A stretch of DNA of 64,000 nucleotides from Bretschneidera sinensis (taxonomy: Eukaryota > Streptophyta > Magnoliopsida > Brassicales > Akaniaceae), in the NCBI GenBank assembly GCA_023935145.1, contig CM043699.1, positions 130,193,036 through 130,257,035 on the forward strand, written 5' to 3'. Made by a program: the position numbers and the translations under genes. Below the pieces are notes generated by a model. The model searched no databases, had not been told where the DNA came from, and saw nothing but the letters and a program-made list of their open reading frames with translations. How positions within the stretch are numbered: position 1 is the first letter of the stretch; each line of letters starts with the position of its first letter. This document shows, piece by piece, positions 23,326 through 34,884 of the stretch.

Positions 23326-24855
23326 CATTAGCAAAAAACATCAACTCCTAATTAGGGTTAGGGACAAATTAAGATAATGAAAATCAACCAATCAAGACGT
23401 ATAGGACCACAAATCCACAATCGAATTGTGTATTTTTGCAAATATCTCTTCGTCCTAACCACATATCTGTATTGTAGAAATAAGTAACAAATTAATTAAA
23501 AGTTTTTGTCTAACTTTATGCCATGAAAAGATACATATCATAAAGTCAAGGGCAAAGAGATGAGAGACAAAAAGACATAGTTAACATAATGGACCGTACA
23601 TCGACCTAGTCGAGATATTAGATCATCAATTCGAACCGTTGATTAATAAAAAATAATAAAAATATATATAATAATTATATTATATCAAATTCCTTCAAAA
23701 GTTAAAATATACAAAATTATCGTTGAATCTGAACTCAAGTTTGATCAAAATAATTAATAAATCAAGTTTTAATAATGATTAGTTAACAAATAATTATTTA
23801 TAAGAGTTTGACATTTTTTATATAAAAAAAGAGCTCTCTAAAGCGTTATCCACCTAAAGTACGAGTTCTCCAAAGAGTAATATTAAAATATAATATAATA
23901 TATATTTTGTATAAGACAATAGTTAAATATTAAATATAAATATTAATTTCACAAGAAAATAGTTAACTTGAAGATTGTGTACTAACACTTTCACCAAACC
24001 AACTAAAATCCAAATCGTCACTTTATTTATTTGTGATTAACATGTGATTTTAACTCAGTTTATGGATGATTGGTTCATTAAAAAATCAAGATGCATTAGC
24101 AAAAAACATCAACTCCTAATTAGGGTTAGGGACAAATTAAGATAATGAAAATCAATCAATCAAGACGTATTGGACCACAAATCCAAATCGATTTGTGTAT
24201 TTTTGCAAATATCTCCTCGTCCTAACCACATATCTATATTGTAAAAATAAGTAACAAATTAACTAAAAGTTTTTGTCTAACTTTATGCCTTGAAAAGATA
24301 CATAGTATAAAGTCAAGGGTAAAAAGATGAGAGACAAAAATACATAGTTATCATAATGGACCGTACATCCACCTGGTCGAGATATTAAATTATTAGTTCA
24401 AACTGTTGATTCATAAAAAAAAAAATGATAATTACATTATATCAAATACCTTCAAAATTATAAAATATATAAAATTATCATTGAATCTGAACTAAAGTTT
24501 GATCAAAATAATTAATAAATCAAATTTTAATCATAATTAATTAACAAATAATTATTTATAAGAGTTTGATATATTTTTTATATAAAAAAGAGCTCTCTAA
24601 AGTGTAATCCACTTAAATTAAGAGCTCTCCAAAAAATAACATTAAAATATAGTATAATATATATTTTTGCATAAGACAATAGTTAAATAATAAATATAGG
24701 CATTAATTCCGCAAGAAGATAGTTAACTTGATGATTGTGTACTAACATTCTCACCAAACCAACTAAAGTTCAAGTTATCACTTTATTTACTTGTGGTTAA
24801 CGGGTGATTTTAACTCAATTTTTAGATGATCAGTTCATAAAAAAAAATCAACCAA
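23326..24855. repeat. tandem duplication with a 768-bp period
   Basis: The segment at 23326-24090 is repeated directly after itself at 24094-24855. Both copies begin CATTAGCAAAAAACATCAAC and share CCTAACCACATATCT, ATGGACCGTACATC and AAGAGCTCTCTAAAG at a constant offset of about 768. By eye they differ by scattered substitutions and small indels. Neither copy has coding capacity. The unit's nature is unknown. Confidence 0.85.
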
Positions 24856-26710
24856 TTGAAGTGGTTGAATATTTTGTTCAATCTTTTATAAAAATAAAAT
24901 CGATCTAATTTTTCATTCACAATTAAATGAATTAAATCGATCGATTGATCGGTTCAATCTGATTTTAATAACTATGCTAGTAACTCAAACTCCCCCAAAG
25001 TTTTTCAGCACCTCTTTAATAATGGGCTCCAAAAATGATTTTGACATTATTATGAAGTATGTAATGACAGTGGTAAGTGGTAACTAACTTGGAACTTTGA
25101 TTATGAGTAAGATAAATTTTAATAGCAATTTACAACTATGCCAAGTATCAATGAACTGCTCTTACAAACCAAGACTTCAAAACAAAATACTTCTACTAAA
25201 GTTAGCTTTTTTTTTTTTTTTTTATTTCTCTGTTGGAGTTGAAAAAGTGGTTTTTTTTTTCTACTCAAATGGGCCCACATTGTAGAGATTTTGTAAAGAG
25301 CCCCACCTATATGCTCTAGCGTTATACACGAAGAAAACTCTACCCTTTGTAGCTTTAAGTTCACATTAAAAACCTACTTCCTGTGGTTTACAATTCAAAT
25401 TAACGTCAATCAAACTCTAAAAAAACCAAACAAAGAATATCTCAAAGAGACTCTTAACAATTTGTTAACTAGAGATTTTTTTTCTACCATCTTTAGGAAG
25501 TTCATGGTAGTAGTATGTTATACAAATCAATAGTATTTGATATCTAAGCACATTATTTGTAATTAATTTTATTTATTTATTGATAATAAATATTTATTTA
25601 TGACATTTATAACATTTATCGTGTTAATTATAAATCACATTCAACGTTTTTACATGATAAAACTCATACAATGAAAGTAAATGAAATAAGTGTCATGATA
25701 AGATCATGTTAATGAGATATATTTCCTTAAACTTTGTTTTTAAATGTTCTTAATCATATTATCACTAAGAAGGACATTTGTGAATCCAGATAAATTAATA
25801 CACACTATGTTTCTTCAAAGAGTTGAGGGTGATTGATCTCATGGTCACTAGTGTATGAGACACTAAAACAAGTTATATGGGTGTTTGTTATTGAACAAGT
25901 ATACCAAACTGACTCGACTAAGTAATTTTTTAATACATTTTATTGACTATCAATAGAAGTTCTTATGTTGCAGTTGTGCAAGTGATCTTTAAACGTGAGG
26001 CATCATGGATGCTTTGTGTAAAGATTATCATGCTTTGATGCTACTTAAATATGATTCTTATCATGGGTCACATAAGAGTAGTAATTAGGTATGATCACTT
26101 ATACATGGAGGTATGTGAGTGTACAATAGATGATTAATCATTGTCAGTAAAATAGGGAGAATATCCTACGTGATATAATTAAATGATATCTTGAAAATTC
26201 CTTGACCAAGGTATGGTGAAAATTATAAGAGAGTTTTTAATTTCACCATTTAAGTTATGGAATTGAGATCGAGATATATTTATTAAATAATTAACGTTTG
26301 ACAGTAATTTCATTATTTAGGTTAATCGTATGCATTGAATGATGGAAAAAATAAATTGTACGGAAATTCACATTAAATTCTACATGAAACTATATATGCA
26401 CTAACATATAGGGGTAGTATATAAGAGATTTTCAAAAGTCTTGGGGTTGTCCCCCTCCCTCCGCACATGAGAAAGACCATATACATTCTTTTAAGTGTTT
26501 CCCTAACTTGATCTCTCTATTTCTCTCTGTGTTCTTCTCCGCTCTGCCTTACACTCTTACCTACTTCTTTACCTTACACAGGAGAGCATGACAAGACACC
26601 CAATTTTTTCTTCATTTTTGGCGGCCGAAATCATCTTTGATACAACCATACACTACATTATTATCGCACACTTGTTTTGTTGGCTTGAGAAATTCAACAA
26701 GCTAAATAAT
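24856..26710. other. AT-rich gene-poor stretch, possible LTR debris
   Basis: The part before 25850 has long poly-T tracts and no gene. The part 25860-26600 has a more LTR-like look, with a pyrimidine-rich block CCCCCTCCCTCCGC at about 26453 after AT-rich sequence. I found no matching second copy, primer site or coding region, so it is left unassigned. Confidence 0.35.
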
Positions 26711-26834
26711 TGATGGGGTTGATTTTGCGCATTATTTGAGTTCATGTATCAATGAGTATGTAAATAATTTTTCAAATAATTGATGGGAAGAGAGAATAAA
26801 ATATATCAATGACTGCAGATATTCATGACACAAG

Positions 26835-26874
<40 letters not shown>

Positions 26875-26996
26875 ATGGGGTTGATTTTGCGCATTATTTG
26901 AGTTCATGTATCAATGAGTATGTAAATAATTTTTCAAATAATTGATGGGAAGAGAGAATAAAATATATCAATGACTGCAGATATTCATGACACAAG

Positions 26997-27046
<50 letters not shown>
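26711..27046. repeat. 162-bp tandem duplication capped by AT runs
   Basis: A unit beginning TGATGGGGTTGATTTTGCGC occurs at 26711 and again at 26873. The two copies are practically identical through GACACAAGAATT. Each ends in a pure AT dinucleotide run (about 26840-26871 and 27001-27046), which probably mediated the duplication. Confidence 0.9.
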
Positions 27047-27956
27047 CTATTCAACTATTTCCATTAGTTTCTCAGCTTTGATAACATATTAAATGAGTTA
27101 TTAATCAAAAAAGCTTTCATTTTTTCAAGACTAAAATATCTTTGTGCTAAAATTAGTAAGGGTTTATTTGTTTTATGAGAGTTCTATTTCTTGAGAACTA
27201 TTGATTTTTAAAATTTTAATTTCTTAAGAATTAGATTTTTTGAGTTCAGATGCATTTAGAATTTGAGTTATCTATCAATAAATGTTGAGACAAATTCATT
27301 TGAATTTTAAGTTTAAATATTATTCCTTAATTATGATTTTGTATATTAATTATATATAAAGATATATTAATAAATTCAAACCAAACTTTACATTAATTAT
27401 TACATAACTCCTGTATTTAAAAGGTGCACTAATCCATACCCTTACAAAAAAAAAAGAAAAAAAAAGGGCCCAAATAAGCCAGAAAGACGCCAAAGTTTTG
27501 TTGCATCGTTTTCGACATAGGTTTAATTAATTTACTATGATGGATGTTTTAGAGAAAAAAAAGGAAACAACTAAATTTACCTTTAAAATTTTATCTATTT
27601 GACACTTAATTTTTAATGAATATTAATTTATTATTGAACATTCTGTTTCAATCCAATTGAGTATTTTGTTCAAATCCGTGTTCATTCTCATATCAATTTT
27701 AATGGATAAATATAGACAAAAAATTCAATTAAACTTAAACATAACGTTCAAGAGTAAATTAACGTTTATTAAGAATTGAAGGTCAAATAGATACAACAAT
27801 AAAATCTCAAAAATAAATTTATTTTTCCCCAAAAAAAATTAGGTTATCAAAACTAGAAAATAAAGTTAATTTAATGAGAATTTAATACTTCTTCATTGGA
27901 GAAACCCTTTGATAAATTCCTCTCCGCCACATAACTCCAAGTCACAAGCAGTGTTT
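27047..27956. other. AT-rich spacer
   Basis: No gene, RNA or recognisable transposon was seen. Poly-A tracts occur at about 27446-27466. Confidence 0.5.
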
Positions 27957-28140
27957 TTAAGGGCGGTTTCTGGGCGCGCCTAGGGCGCGCCCCGAGGCAT
28001 TTTTGCCTCGAGGCGTGAATCGTGAGGCGGAAGTATCATAGGGCGATCGTTTTTTGGGTCTGGGCGTTCGTCCAGACACGGGGCGTACGCCTTTTACGCC
28101 CCTGGCGTTTGGGCGTACGCCTAGTGCAATTTTTTTTTCT
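27957..28140. repeat. GC-rich palindromic island
   Basis: A sharply GC-rich block in AT-rich DNA. It contains GGGCGCGCC twice around CTAG, GAGGCATTTTTGCCTC (a perfect hairpin with a short loop), and GGGCGTACGCC twice around TTTTACGCCCCTGGCGTTT. The many self-complementary words suggest a terminal region of a DNA transposon or an LTR fragment. No second end was identified, and the 64-codon minus-strand frame is a by-product of composition. Confidence 0.7.
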
Positions 28141-28455
28141 CGTGCAACCAATCATCTTACCCTGATCGGAATCGTTTGATCCGTTCATCCCTGCCCCCAA
28201 GCGTCGTTTCCACGCCTACAAATGACAAAAAATCGCCGAACACAGTCGCGACTTCTATTTCTGTCCCTCCAATCTACTCTTGATAGTGGTTCCATCTTGA
28301 TCCAACACCACCGTCGACCTCAGGCGACATAAGCCCACCACGCTCGATTCCAGTCTTCGTCACTTCGTCACCGTCAACACCTTCGTTTCTATTAGTGATC
28401 TCCTTACAATTGAGCTAGCTAAGTGAGTAATGTTAAGTGAGTAAAATAATTGTCT

Positions 28456-28735
28456 GCTGCCATGGGAGAGGAGAAAGTGTGAGAGAAAGTGAATAAAAAA
28501 GGAGAAAAAAAAAGAGAAATCGTGTGCTGCCATAAGAGAGAAGAGAAAGTGAGAGAGAAAGTGAATAAAAAAGGAGAAAAAAGAAGAAACCGTGTGTTGC
28601 CATGAGAGAGAAGAGAAAGTGTGAGAGAGAAAGTGAATAAAAAAGAGAAAAAAAAAAATAAAACCGTGTGCTGCATGAGAGAGAAGAGAAAGTGAGAGAG
28701 AAAGTGAATAAAAAAAGAGAAAAAAAAAACTGACC
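28456..28735. repeat. purine-rich minisatellite, about four 70-bp units
   Basis: Units begin at 28456, 28526, 28596 and 28669 with GCTGCC-ATGAGAGA-like words, then GAGAAAGTGAGAGAGAAAGT, GAATAAAAAA and an A/G-rich tail ending CCGTGT. The opposite strand gives an open Phe/Leu/Ser-rich frame of 165 codons (28419-28916), which I regard as an artefact of composition. Confidence 0.85.
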
Positions 28736-28819
28736 GGTACACTGAAGGGAGAATGTGTTGAGAAAGTGAGTAAAAAAGCAAATGTGTTAGTGGTGAGAAA
28801 ATGAAAAAAAAAAGGAAAA

Positions 28820-29212
28820 AAAAAGGGGAGAATGGAAAGTGGAGGGAAGTTCTTATGTAATTTTTAAATGATGTCGTTTTAACAAGCTTTAAGTTTTTTT
28901 TTAAGGCTCTAACCATGATCTAAAATGTTATAGATATTAATCGTTGAACTAGTATTTTTGTTATGACATTATTACACTTCAGAAATATATAATACATGTT
29001 ATATAGTTTAATAATAATTACAAACTATTTAATTAATCACTTACAAATTACAACAATATAATTACAGCAATTTTTTTTATTTAAAAAAAATATTTCAATC
29101 ACATTATGTTATTTTTTAATAAGATAACATAATATAATCGAAGGAACTCAAAAAATGTCTTATAAATTCGCGTTCAGTAGATTTATTTTGCTAAGTATCA
29201 CGGAGCAAGCAA
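28820..29212. other. AT-rich spacer before the UGT pseudogene
   Basis: No features other than A/T homopolymer tracts. Confidence 0.5.
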
Positions 29213-29713
29213 ATGTTATCCCCTCACGTCATAATGCTGCCTTTCCCCCTGCAAAGCCACATTAAGCCAATGCTCAACTTAGCAGAGCTTCTTTGCAGCC
29301 ATGCCAATTTTCGTGTCACCTTCCTCAACTCTCACCACAACCACAACCACAACCACAACCACAACCACAACCATCTTCTTAGTGTTGCAGACATGGCTGC
29401 TTTAAAAACACGCTTGGCAGGCCTCCTCTTTCAGCCCATCACCCACGAATCGGTCCAAAGGATTTTGATCTCTTCTTCTCTACAAGGTCTGTAACCAAGC
29501 CCGTTCTTTGACAACTACTGAAAACGCAGCAGATGCAACTAATTACGTGCATCATAGCCGATGGCCTAATGTCTTTCGATATTCATGTTGCTGAGGAGCT
29601 TAGTATTCCAGACTACCAGTCATCACTTTCCATACCCAAAGTGCTTGTTCCTGGTGTATTCATTTCCATCTCAACAACGTAATTAAAGAAGGCCAAACTT
29701 CCTTTTCAAGGTA
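29213..29713 (+). pseudogene. UDP-glycosyltransferase (UGT85-like) pseudogene fragment
   Basis: The first 90 codons read as the N-terminus of a family-1 glycosyltransferase: [20 protein letters not shown], then [20 protein letters not shown]. The usual catalytic His position (family GHxxP) is present as SHIKP. The frame is interrupted by an insertion of (CACAAC)n coding Asn-His repeats, then breaks at about 29494. Similarity resumes in other frames (CIIADGLMSFDIHVAEELSI at about 29550-29610) and ends at CTTCCTTTTCAAG followed by a good GTAAGT donor at 29712. No second exon with the PSPG box follows, so only a broken first part remains. Confidence 0.75.
29345..29376 (+). repeat. hexanucleotide (CACAAC)n microsatellite
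   Basis: About five to six copies of ACAACC/CACAAC code for alternating Asn-His inside the UGT pseudogene. Confidence 0.85.
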
Positions 29714-30150
29714 AGTTATGTTTTCCACTTCTATCTCCATTTTACTTGACATTTTCTTAGAAAATTTGCTTCTCAAATTGTTGAAGTGCACTGTACGCTC
29801 TATTGCTGAACAGCAATATCGAATTTGTACCATTACCGAATCTATACAACCACGTTAATAATTTATACTATAAAATTTAGGTGCAAAAATGGGTTTCATA
29901 TAGTATAATGTTCTATTTTTCTCTTTCTTTCACTCAGTTTTCCCAACACTAAAAGCTAGCTAGCTAAGCTGTCTGCTTAGTTATGTAATTCAACGTGATA
30001 TCAAGGTGTAGCATGTAGCCTACTACTATATTCGATAGTGATATATGCATGGGACAGCAGGAGAAGAAGACAAGGACAAACCTATTTCATGTGTTAGGCA
30101 TGAGAATCAAAGTTTGAAAGAAATTTAGGCTTAGAGAGTCTAACAATATA
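29714..30150. other. spacer between the UGT pseudogene and the gypsy remnant
   Basis: Contains the former intron side of the UGT pseudogene; nothing else is recognised. Confidence 0.4.
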
Positions 30151-30990
30151 TGATGTTGGAGACCATATGAACCTGATGTGACTAAAATAATACGGCCCAG
30201 TGATAAGCCAACATGTGACCATTCAATAACTCCTGAGCGATGAAGTGACTCGGACTAGCTATTGAGGTGTACATGCAACCATACCTCTTGACAGAAGAGA
30301 CAACCCAGATGAAAACCATACCACAAGTACAAAGAGTCATCTGTTATGAGGCTTGAAGCACTGAGACCTCAATCTAACAGTGTCATACCCTGAAAAATCA
30401 GCAACATGCCAACGCCTATAAGTCCTCACCTTCGAACAAGAGGGCGAATAACAGAGAACAAAGGAGAGAGGTAAAACAGTAAAAGAAGCCAGACAGAGAG
30501 AAACCCTAAAAAAGGAATGAAATAAACACATTAACACTTAGAAGAGGTAGGAAACATAGAGAGAATCACAGGTATAAGGAGAAATCATACGAAGAACAAA
30601 GAGAACTAGTCTAGTTTTCTCTTCCTCCCAAATAACCCCTCACCTCCTAAAATTTTTCTTCTTTCACCTCATAAAAGTGTCCACTGACTTGAGCGTCAGA
30701 GGGTCATCCCTGGAGTACAAAAACTCCGAGAGACTTTTTTTGCAGGTCTTTGTCCACTTTTTTGGAATTAATAGATTAGCACTATCCGTGGAAATGACAA
30801 AATCTTCTCGCGATGCCACTCTAAAAGTCCATGGATGACCTCACCCTGCAGTTTTCAATATTGCAGTGCAAAAAAGCCCTGTTTAGGCGCACCATGGCCA
30901 AGAAAGACAACATGCGTGCGAGTGACAGGTGTATGGATGGATGCAACCCTCATCAAGCCTGAGAAACTCACCACAACCCCTAAGCCTATA

Positions 30991-31078
30991 GGTCATGTTT
31001 GGTACCTTGCTTAAAGCCACTTAAAGCAACCACTTTTGCCTACTTTAAGTGACTTTAAGCAAGGTATCAAACATGGCC
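30991..31078. mobile_element. 88-bp hairpin MITE inside the gypsy remnant
   Basis: Two arms of 36 bases match as inverted repeats with about three mismatches: left GGTCATGTTTGGTACCTTGC, right reverse complement GGCCATGTTTGATACCTTGC, both continuing TTAAAG(C/T)CACTTAAAG. A 16-base loop separates them. ATA flanks both sides (30988-30990 and 31079-31081). It is nested in, and therefore younger than, the surrounding retrotransposon debris. Confidence 0.85.
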
Positions 31079-32459
31079 ATAGTGGAAGAAATCCATCCAA
31101 CCACTTGATTGCAATGATGGTGCTAAGCTTGGTTCAAGTTGAGCCCATTCAGACTCGAAACCCCATCACGATAGCTATTTAAGAAGATTGAGAAGAAATA
31201 GTCATCTCGACAAGAAGATAGAGAAGAAATATCCATATCAGATCGGATTGAGCATCAACACACGCTTGCTTGGGAAATGGAGAAAGATGAATTTGAACTC
31301 GTCATCTCCCAAACTCTCTTACTCAGCACTCGTCCGATTCTGAAATTTTCCCGGCTTTAGCAAGAGGTGAGGAAGTGCAAGATGCTCGAAGCCCTATAGA
31401 AGCCAAAGTCGAAGACCTTCACATCATTCCCGCTCTAAAGAATAGTAGTTTTGGCGTCGCAAACAAAGCCAAACCCCAAAAGAATCAACTCTCCAGAGAC
31501 TTCTCTCAAGAAACTATCCTAAGATACCTCGTCTTGGCAGCTCCGAGATACCTAGAGATCAAGCCCCATAACAAGAGTAGTCCAACTGAACTATAGAGAC
31601 CAACAACTCTCCAAGAGTTCTCACGAACATTCGCAGGTAGATCTGTACCAATCGCAACCCTGTACTCTTAAGGAAACGGTACAGATTTAGCCCCAATCTC
31701 CTCTTCAGGACCGATCCAACTTTGACAAAGTTCAAGAAGGTCACAACCCACTCCTCTCAGAAATGAAAGAGTGAGAAGAACAAACTTGCGGTATGTTCGA
31801 CCCCACCCTAAGCAAACAACTCACCCCAAGAGTACCTCACCAACATGGGGAAAAAGCTCGACCATAGGGTGAAAACCCCTTTTGGCAATCTTTAAACTTT
31901 GGGTTTTAGTCATCACTTACGTAATGAGGTCCTTGAATAACTCTCTTTGGTTAGGCAAGCATGGTACAAACAACCGAAGCAAACTGAACCTTACAAGGAG
32001 CACTACCACAGCTTAGCTTGCCCATCACATTAGGATCCACCTATTGAAGGCAAAGCAAAAGGCAGCTAAGATAAAAATTTGTACACTTCATAACGACTCA
32101 ATACAAGATGGCTTCATCCAGAGCAAAAGTATAAGGTCATATGTTTGAAGAAAAGTTCATGCAAGGATCCCACCTCAATACACATGAAGGTTAGGACCCC
32201 AACAACCAAAAAGCAAAAGACTATGGCCTGATTCGTAGAAAAGCTTTTGTTCAAAAGATACTCTAAAGAAGAAGATAAAACAAGAAAAGAATACATCGTC
32301 TCAACACTTGTAAAATTCTTGTAAACCTTATTAAAAAAGAAGTGGCAAAATGTAAAGTAAAGAAGAAGTCTTAAATAAAAGTGCATCATTAAAAGAAATG
32401 TTTATATATGGGGATTCAAGGCTAAGAGTACAGAACTGAAAAAAGAAAAAAAGAAGCTA

Positions 32460-33790
32460 AGTCTTATTCTTGAGACTTCGACTCTTCATCCTCCTTAGAA
32501 GCTCTGACTGCATCAGCCTCTTCAACCCTTTTCATCTCAACCATCACCTCTTTTGGCTGCTCTTCAACAGGGTTAGGGAACTCCAAACTATCCCAATCAA
32601 GGTTAGACCACATCTTGGCCCCCTCTCCATTGGCTGCCTCATAGCCTAGTGAGTAATAATCAAAAGACTCCCACAACAAAGCAATTTAATAGTCTCGGAG
32701 CTTCGATACTTCTCCATAGCAGAAGCTTCGGCTTAAGACAATTGGGATTTCAGCTCTCATTCAACCTTTTGAAGACGAGACACTTCAACACCAAGACGAG
32801 CTTCCTCCTCGTGAAGACAACCAACTTCAACGCTGAGTTGGTCCCCAACACTTCGAAGATTCGCCACCTCGATCTTTAGAGCCGCGACCTCCTCGGTAAC
32901 AAAAAGATAGCTAGTAGTAGTAGCAAACAAGGAAGCCTATAGTTCTCTCTTCATAAGTTTCAAATCTTGAATATGGCTGGAAAAGGTATCCCTTCGCACA
33001 TTACCCTTCTCCAGCTGTTTTGCAAGATCCGCATCACTCCGCTGGAGTCCAGCAATGGTAGCGTCCATGGATTAGATGGAGTAATTAAAAAAGAATGAGT
33101 ACATACCATGCAGCATTCAGAAGACAAAACACTTACAAAAAAGAAGTGAAGGAAGACTCAAATAATGAGCCAAAAGAAAAACTTTTTTTACCTCGTAGTA
33201 GTGGTCAAGAACGTTGACCATCAGCTTCTTTGGAGTCATGGACTTCATCAAGTCCGCAACAGCAAGAAGAACAGAACCCCCTAGCAACTGGCGAACAGTA
33301 GCAACACTGGAGAAGGCTGAGTTTGAAGGCCTCACCTCCTAGTTGGGGTTATAAACCTCCAAGCTCAACCCAGCAGTAAAAGTAGAATCACCTTACGCAG
33401 AGGAGGAAACCCCAAGAATAGGAGTGCAGTTCTCAAAAGCTATATAAGAACCCCCAAGAACAAGAGTGGAGTTATCTAGGGCGAGAGATACCAAGCTAGA
33501 GATTGAAAACCCATCATTCTCAGCCTGCACCTAAACCCTACGAAGAACCTCAAACTCCCAAACCTGCTCCTTAGGTGTCTTCCCTTCCGAGGAACGTATC
33601 ATAACCATCTTCACCTCAGTCTATCTCCCCTCAGCCAAAATTACAGTATTCTCAACCCCTCATCTGACTTTAGCAGGAAGAGTAAGAGGCTTCTTTACTC
33701 TAGCCCTCTTTCTCCCGAACTGTTCCTCGGAAAAGACTTAGACACTTTGGCCCTCTTTCTCTCCTTAGCCAACTTGGCAACCTGGGCCAG
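32460..33790 (-). pseudogene. antisense coiled-coil reading frame in the Tat-like element
   Basis: Read on the minus strand, a basic start (AKLAKERKRAKVSK, about 33780-33735) leads to VATVRQLLGGSVLLAVADLM (33117-33335). Further fragments from about 33090 to 32700 have a Leu/Glu/Arg heptad character. The last is an acidic end (LWESFDYYSLGYEAANGEGA then EELPKEVMVEMKRVEEADAV-like, 32464-32679). In-frame stops and shifts break it. The layout resembles the long coiled-coil proteins encoded by plant retroelements, and some Tat elements carry such a frame antisense between pol and the 3' LTR. It could instead be the gag of a second, oppositely oriented element. Confidence 0.4.
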
Positions 33791-33995
33791 ACTAATTCTT
33801 TTGTATTTATTTCTTTGCTACATAAGAGTATCCACTGACTTAAGTGTTGAACGGTCCTCCACAAAGTACAAAAACTCCAACCTCATGAAGCCCTTTAGCC
33901 TAAGACTCCTATTCCAAGAGCGAACCTTCAATAAACCCCGTTGAAGACCATTTAAGACAAGACGTTTTCGTCCATTTTTTGGCATCGACATAACC

Positions 33996-34880
33996 TAAAA
34001 GCTTAAGCCATTGTGTTCTGGTTCCACAATCATATATATGTCATTCACTAATCCATTTTCTTTTCATGTGGGATTGGTCTTCCACATCTCCTCATTTACA
34101 CTTGAATATTCCCAACACCATGATTCTAGGTCTAGAAAATGTTTTTTGATGTTAAGATCTTCAAAGCATTTATAGATTTGAAGAAACTGATGACCTAGTC
34201 TTCCAATTCTTCATAAACAAAACCTTAGCCAATACTCAATCCTCTACTATCATACTCAAAACCTTTGAAGAACTCGAAGCCATTGCTCTCTAGACTTGTC
34301 TCTTCTCTCACCAGTCAAATTTACACTGTTTATCCTTTGCATGCTTTCTTGAAATCTTGCATCACAAACTCTTCATTCAAAGGGATTCTACGAAAAGAAG
34401 TCACAAGCTAGATTGTGTGGCTCGATTCTCAACCTTTAAAATCAGTTTTGTACGTTAGTTTTGGGAGTCTTATGGTTTATATTTTGTGACCAATTGTTGG
34501 AGTTTTGGTATAGCTTGGTCAACAATGGCAAGTGTTTCTTGTGGGTAATCTGACTCGACATGATCATTTGAGAAGATGGTCTAGGTCAAGTTTCGGTTAA
34601 GCTCCAACAAGGGACCAAGAGAAAAAGGTGCATTGTGGGATAGGCCCCACAGGAAATGGCCCTGGCCCATCTAGTTGTTGGTGGGTTTTTGACCCACAGT
34701 GGGTGGAACTCAACAGTGGAGAACATCTTTGCAGGAGTCTCTATGATCTATTGGCCTGCAATCGCTGATCAGCAAGTCAACAACAAGTGTGTGAGAGAGT
34801 TGTGGAGTAATGATTTTGATATGTAAAACATGTGTACTAGATCTACGATTGAGAAGTTGATGAGTGATCTGATGGAGGAT
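33996..34880. other. spacer with no recognised gene
   Basis: Mixed-composition spacer. Short frames occur on both strands without similarity that I recognise. Confidence 0.4.
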
Positions 34881-34884
34881 AAGA

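Larger units (their letters stand above)
30153..33995 (+). mobile_element. broken Ty3/gypsy element, Tat-like
   Basis: The stretch 30665-30770 carries CACTGACTTGAGCGTCAGAGGG, shortened here to its core GACTTGAGCGTC, a sequence common near the 3' edge of Tat-lineage LTRs. It is followed at 30776 by TTAGCACTATCCGTGGAAAT, resembling the TGGCGCCGTCTGTGGGAA primer-site region. A related block (CACTGACTTAAGTG, AGTACAAAAACTCC, CGTCCATTTTTTGGCATCGA) sits at 33824-33990 in the same orientation. Between them, plus-strand coding is badly broken and no protease, reverse transcriptase or integrase is visible. The minus strand 33790-32460 shows coiled-coil reading frames. The start at 30153 (TGTTGGAGACC) is a guess. 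Confidence 0.5.

Noticed and set aside
26440..26620. Possible retrotransposon LTR end with a pyrimidine block
   Set aside because: No partner repeat, primer site, target duplication or coding region was found, so it is only mentioned as spacer.
28419..28916. 165-codon minus-strand frame rich in Phe, Leu and Ser
   Set aside because: It is the complement of a purine-rich minisatellite; codons follow the repeat and no protein family is recognisable.
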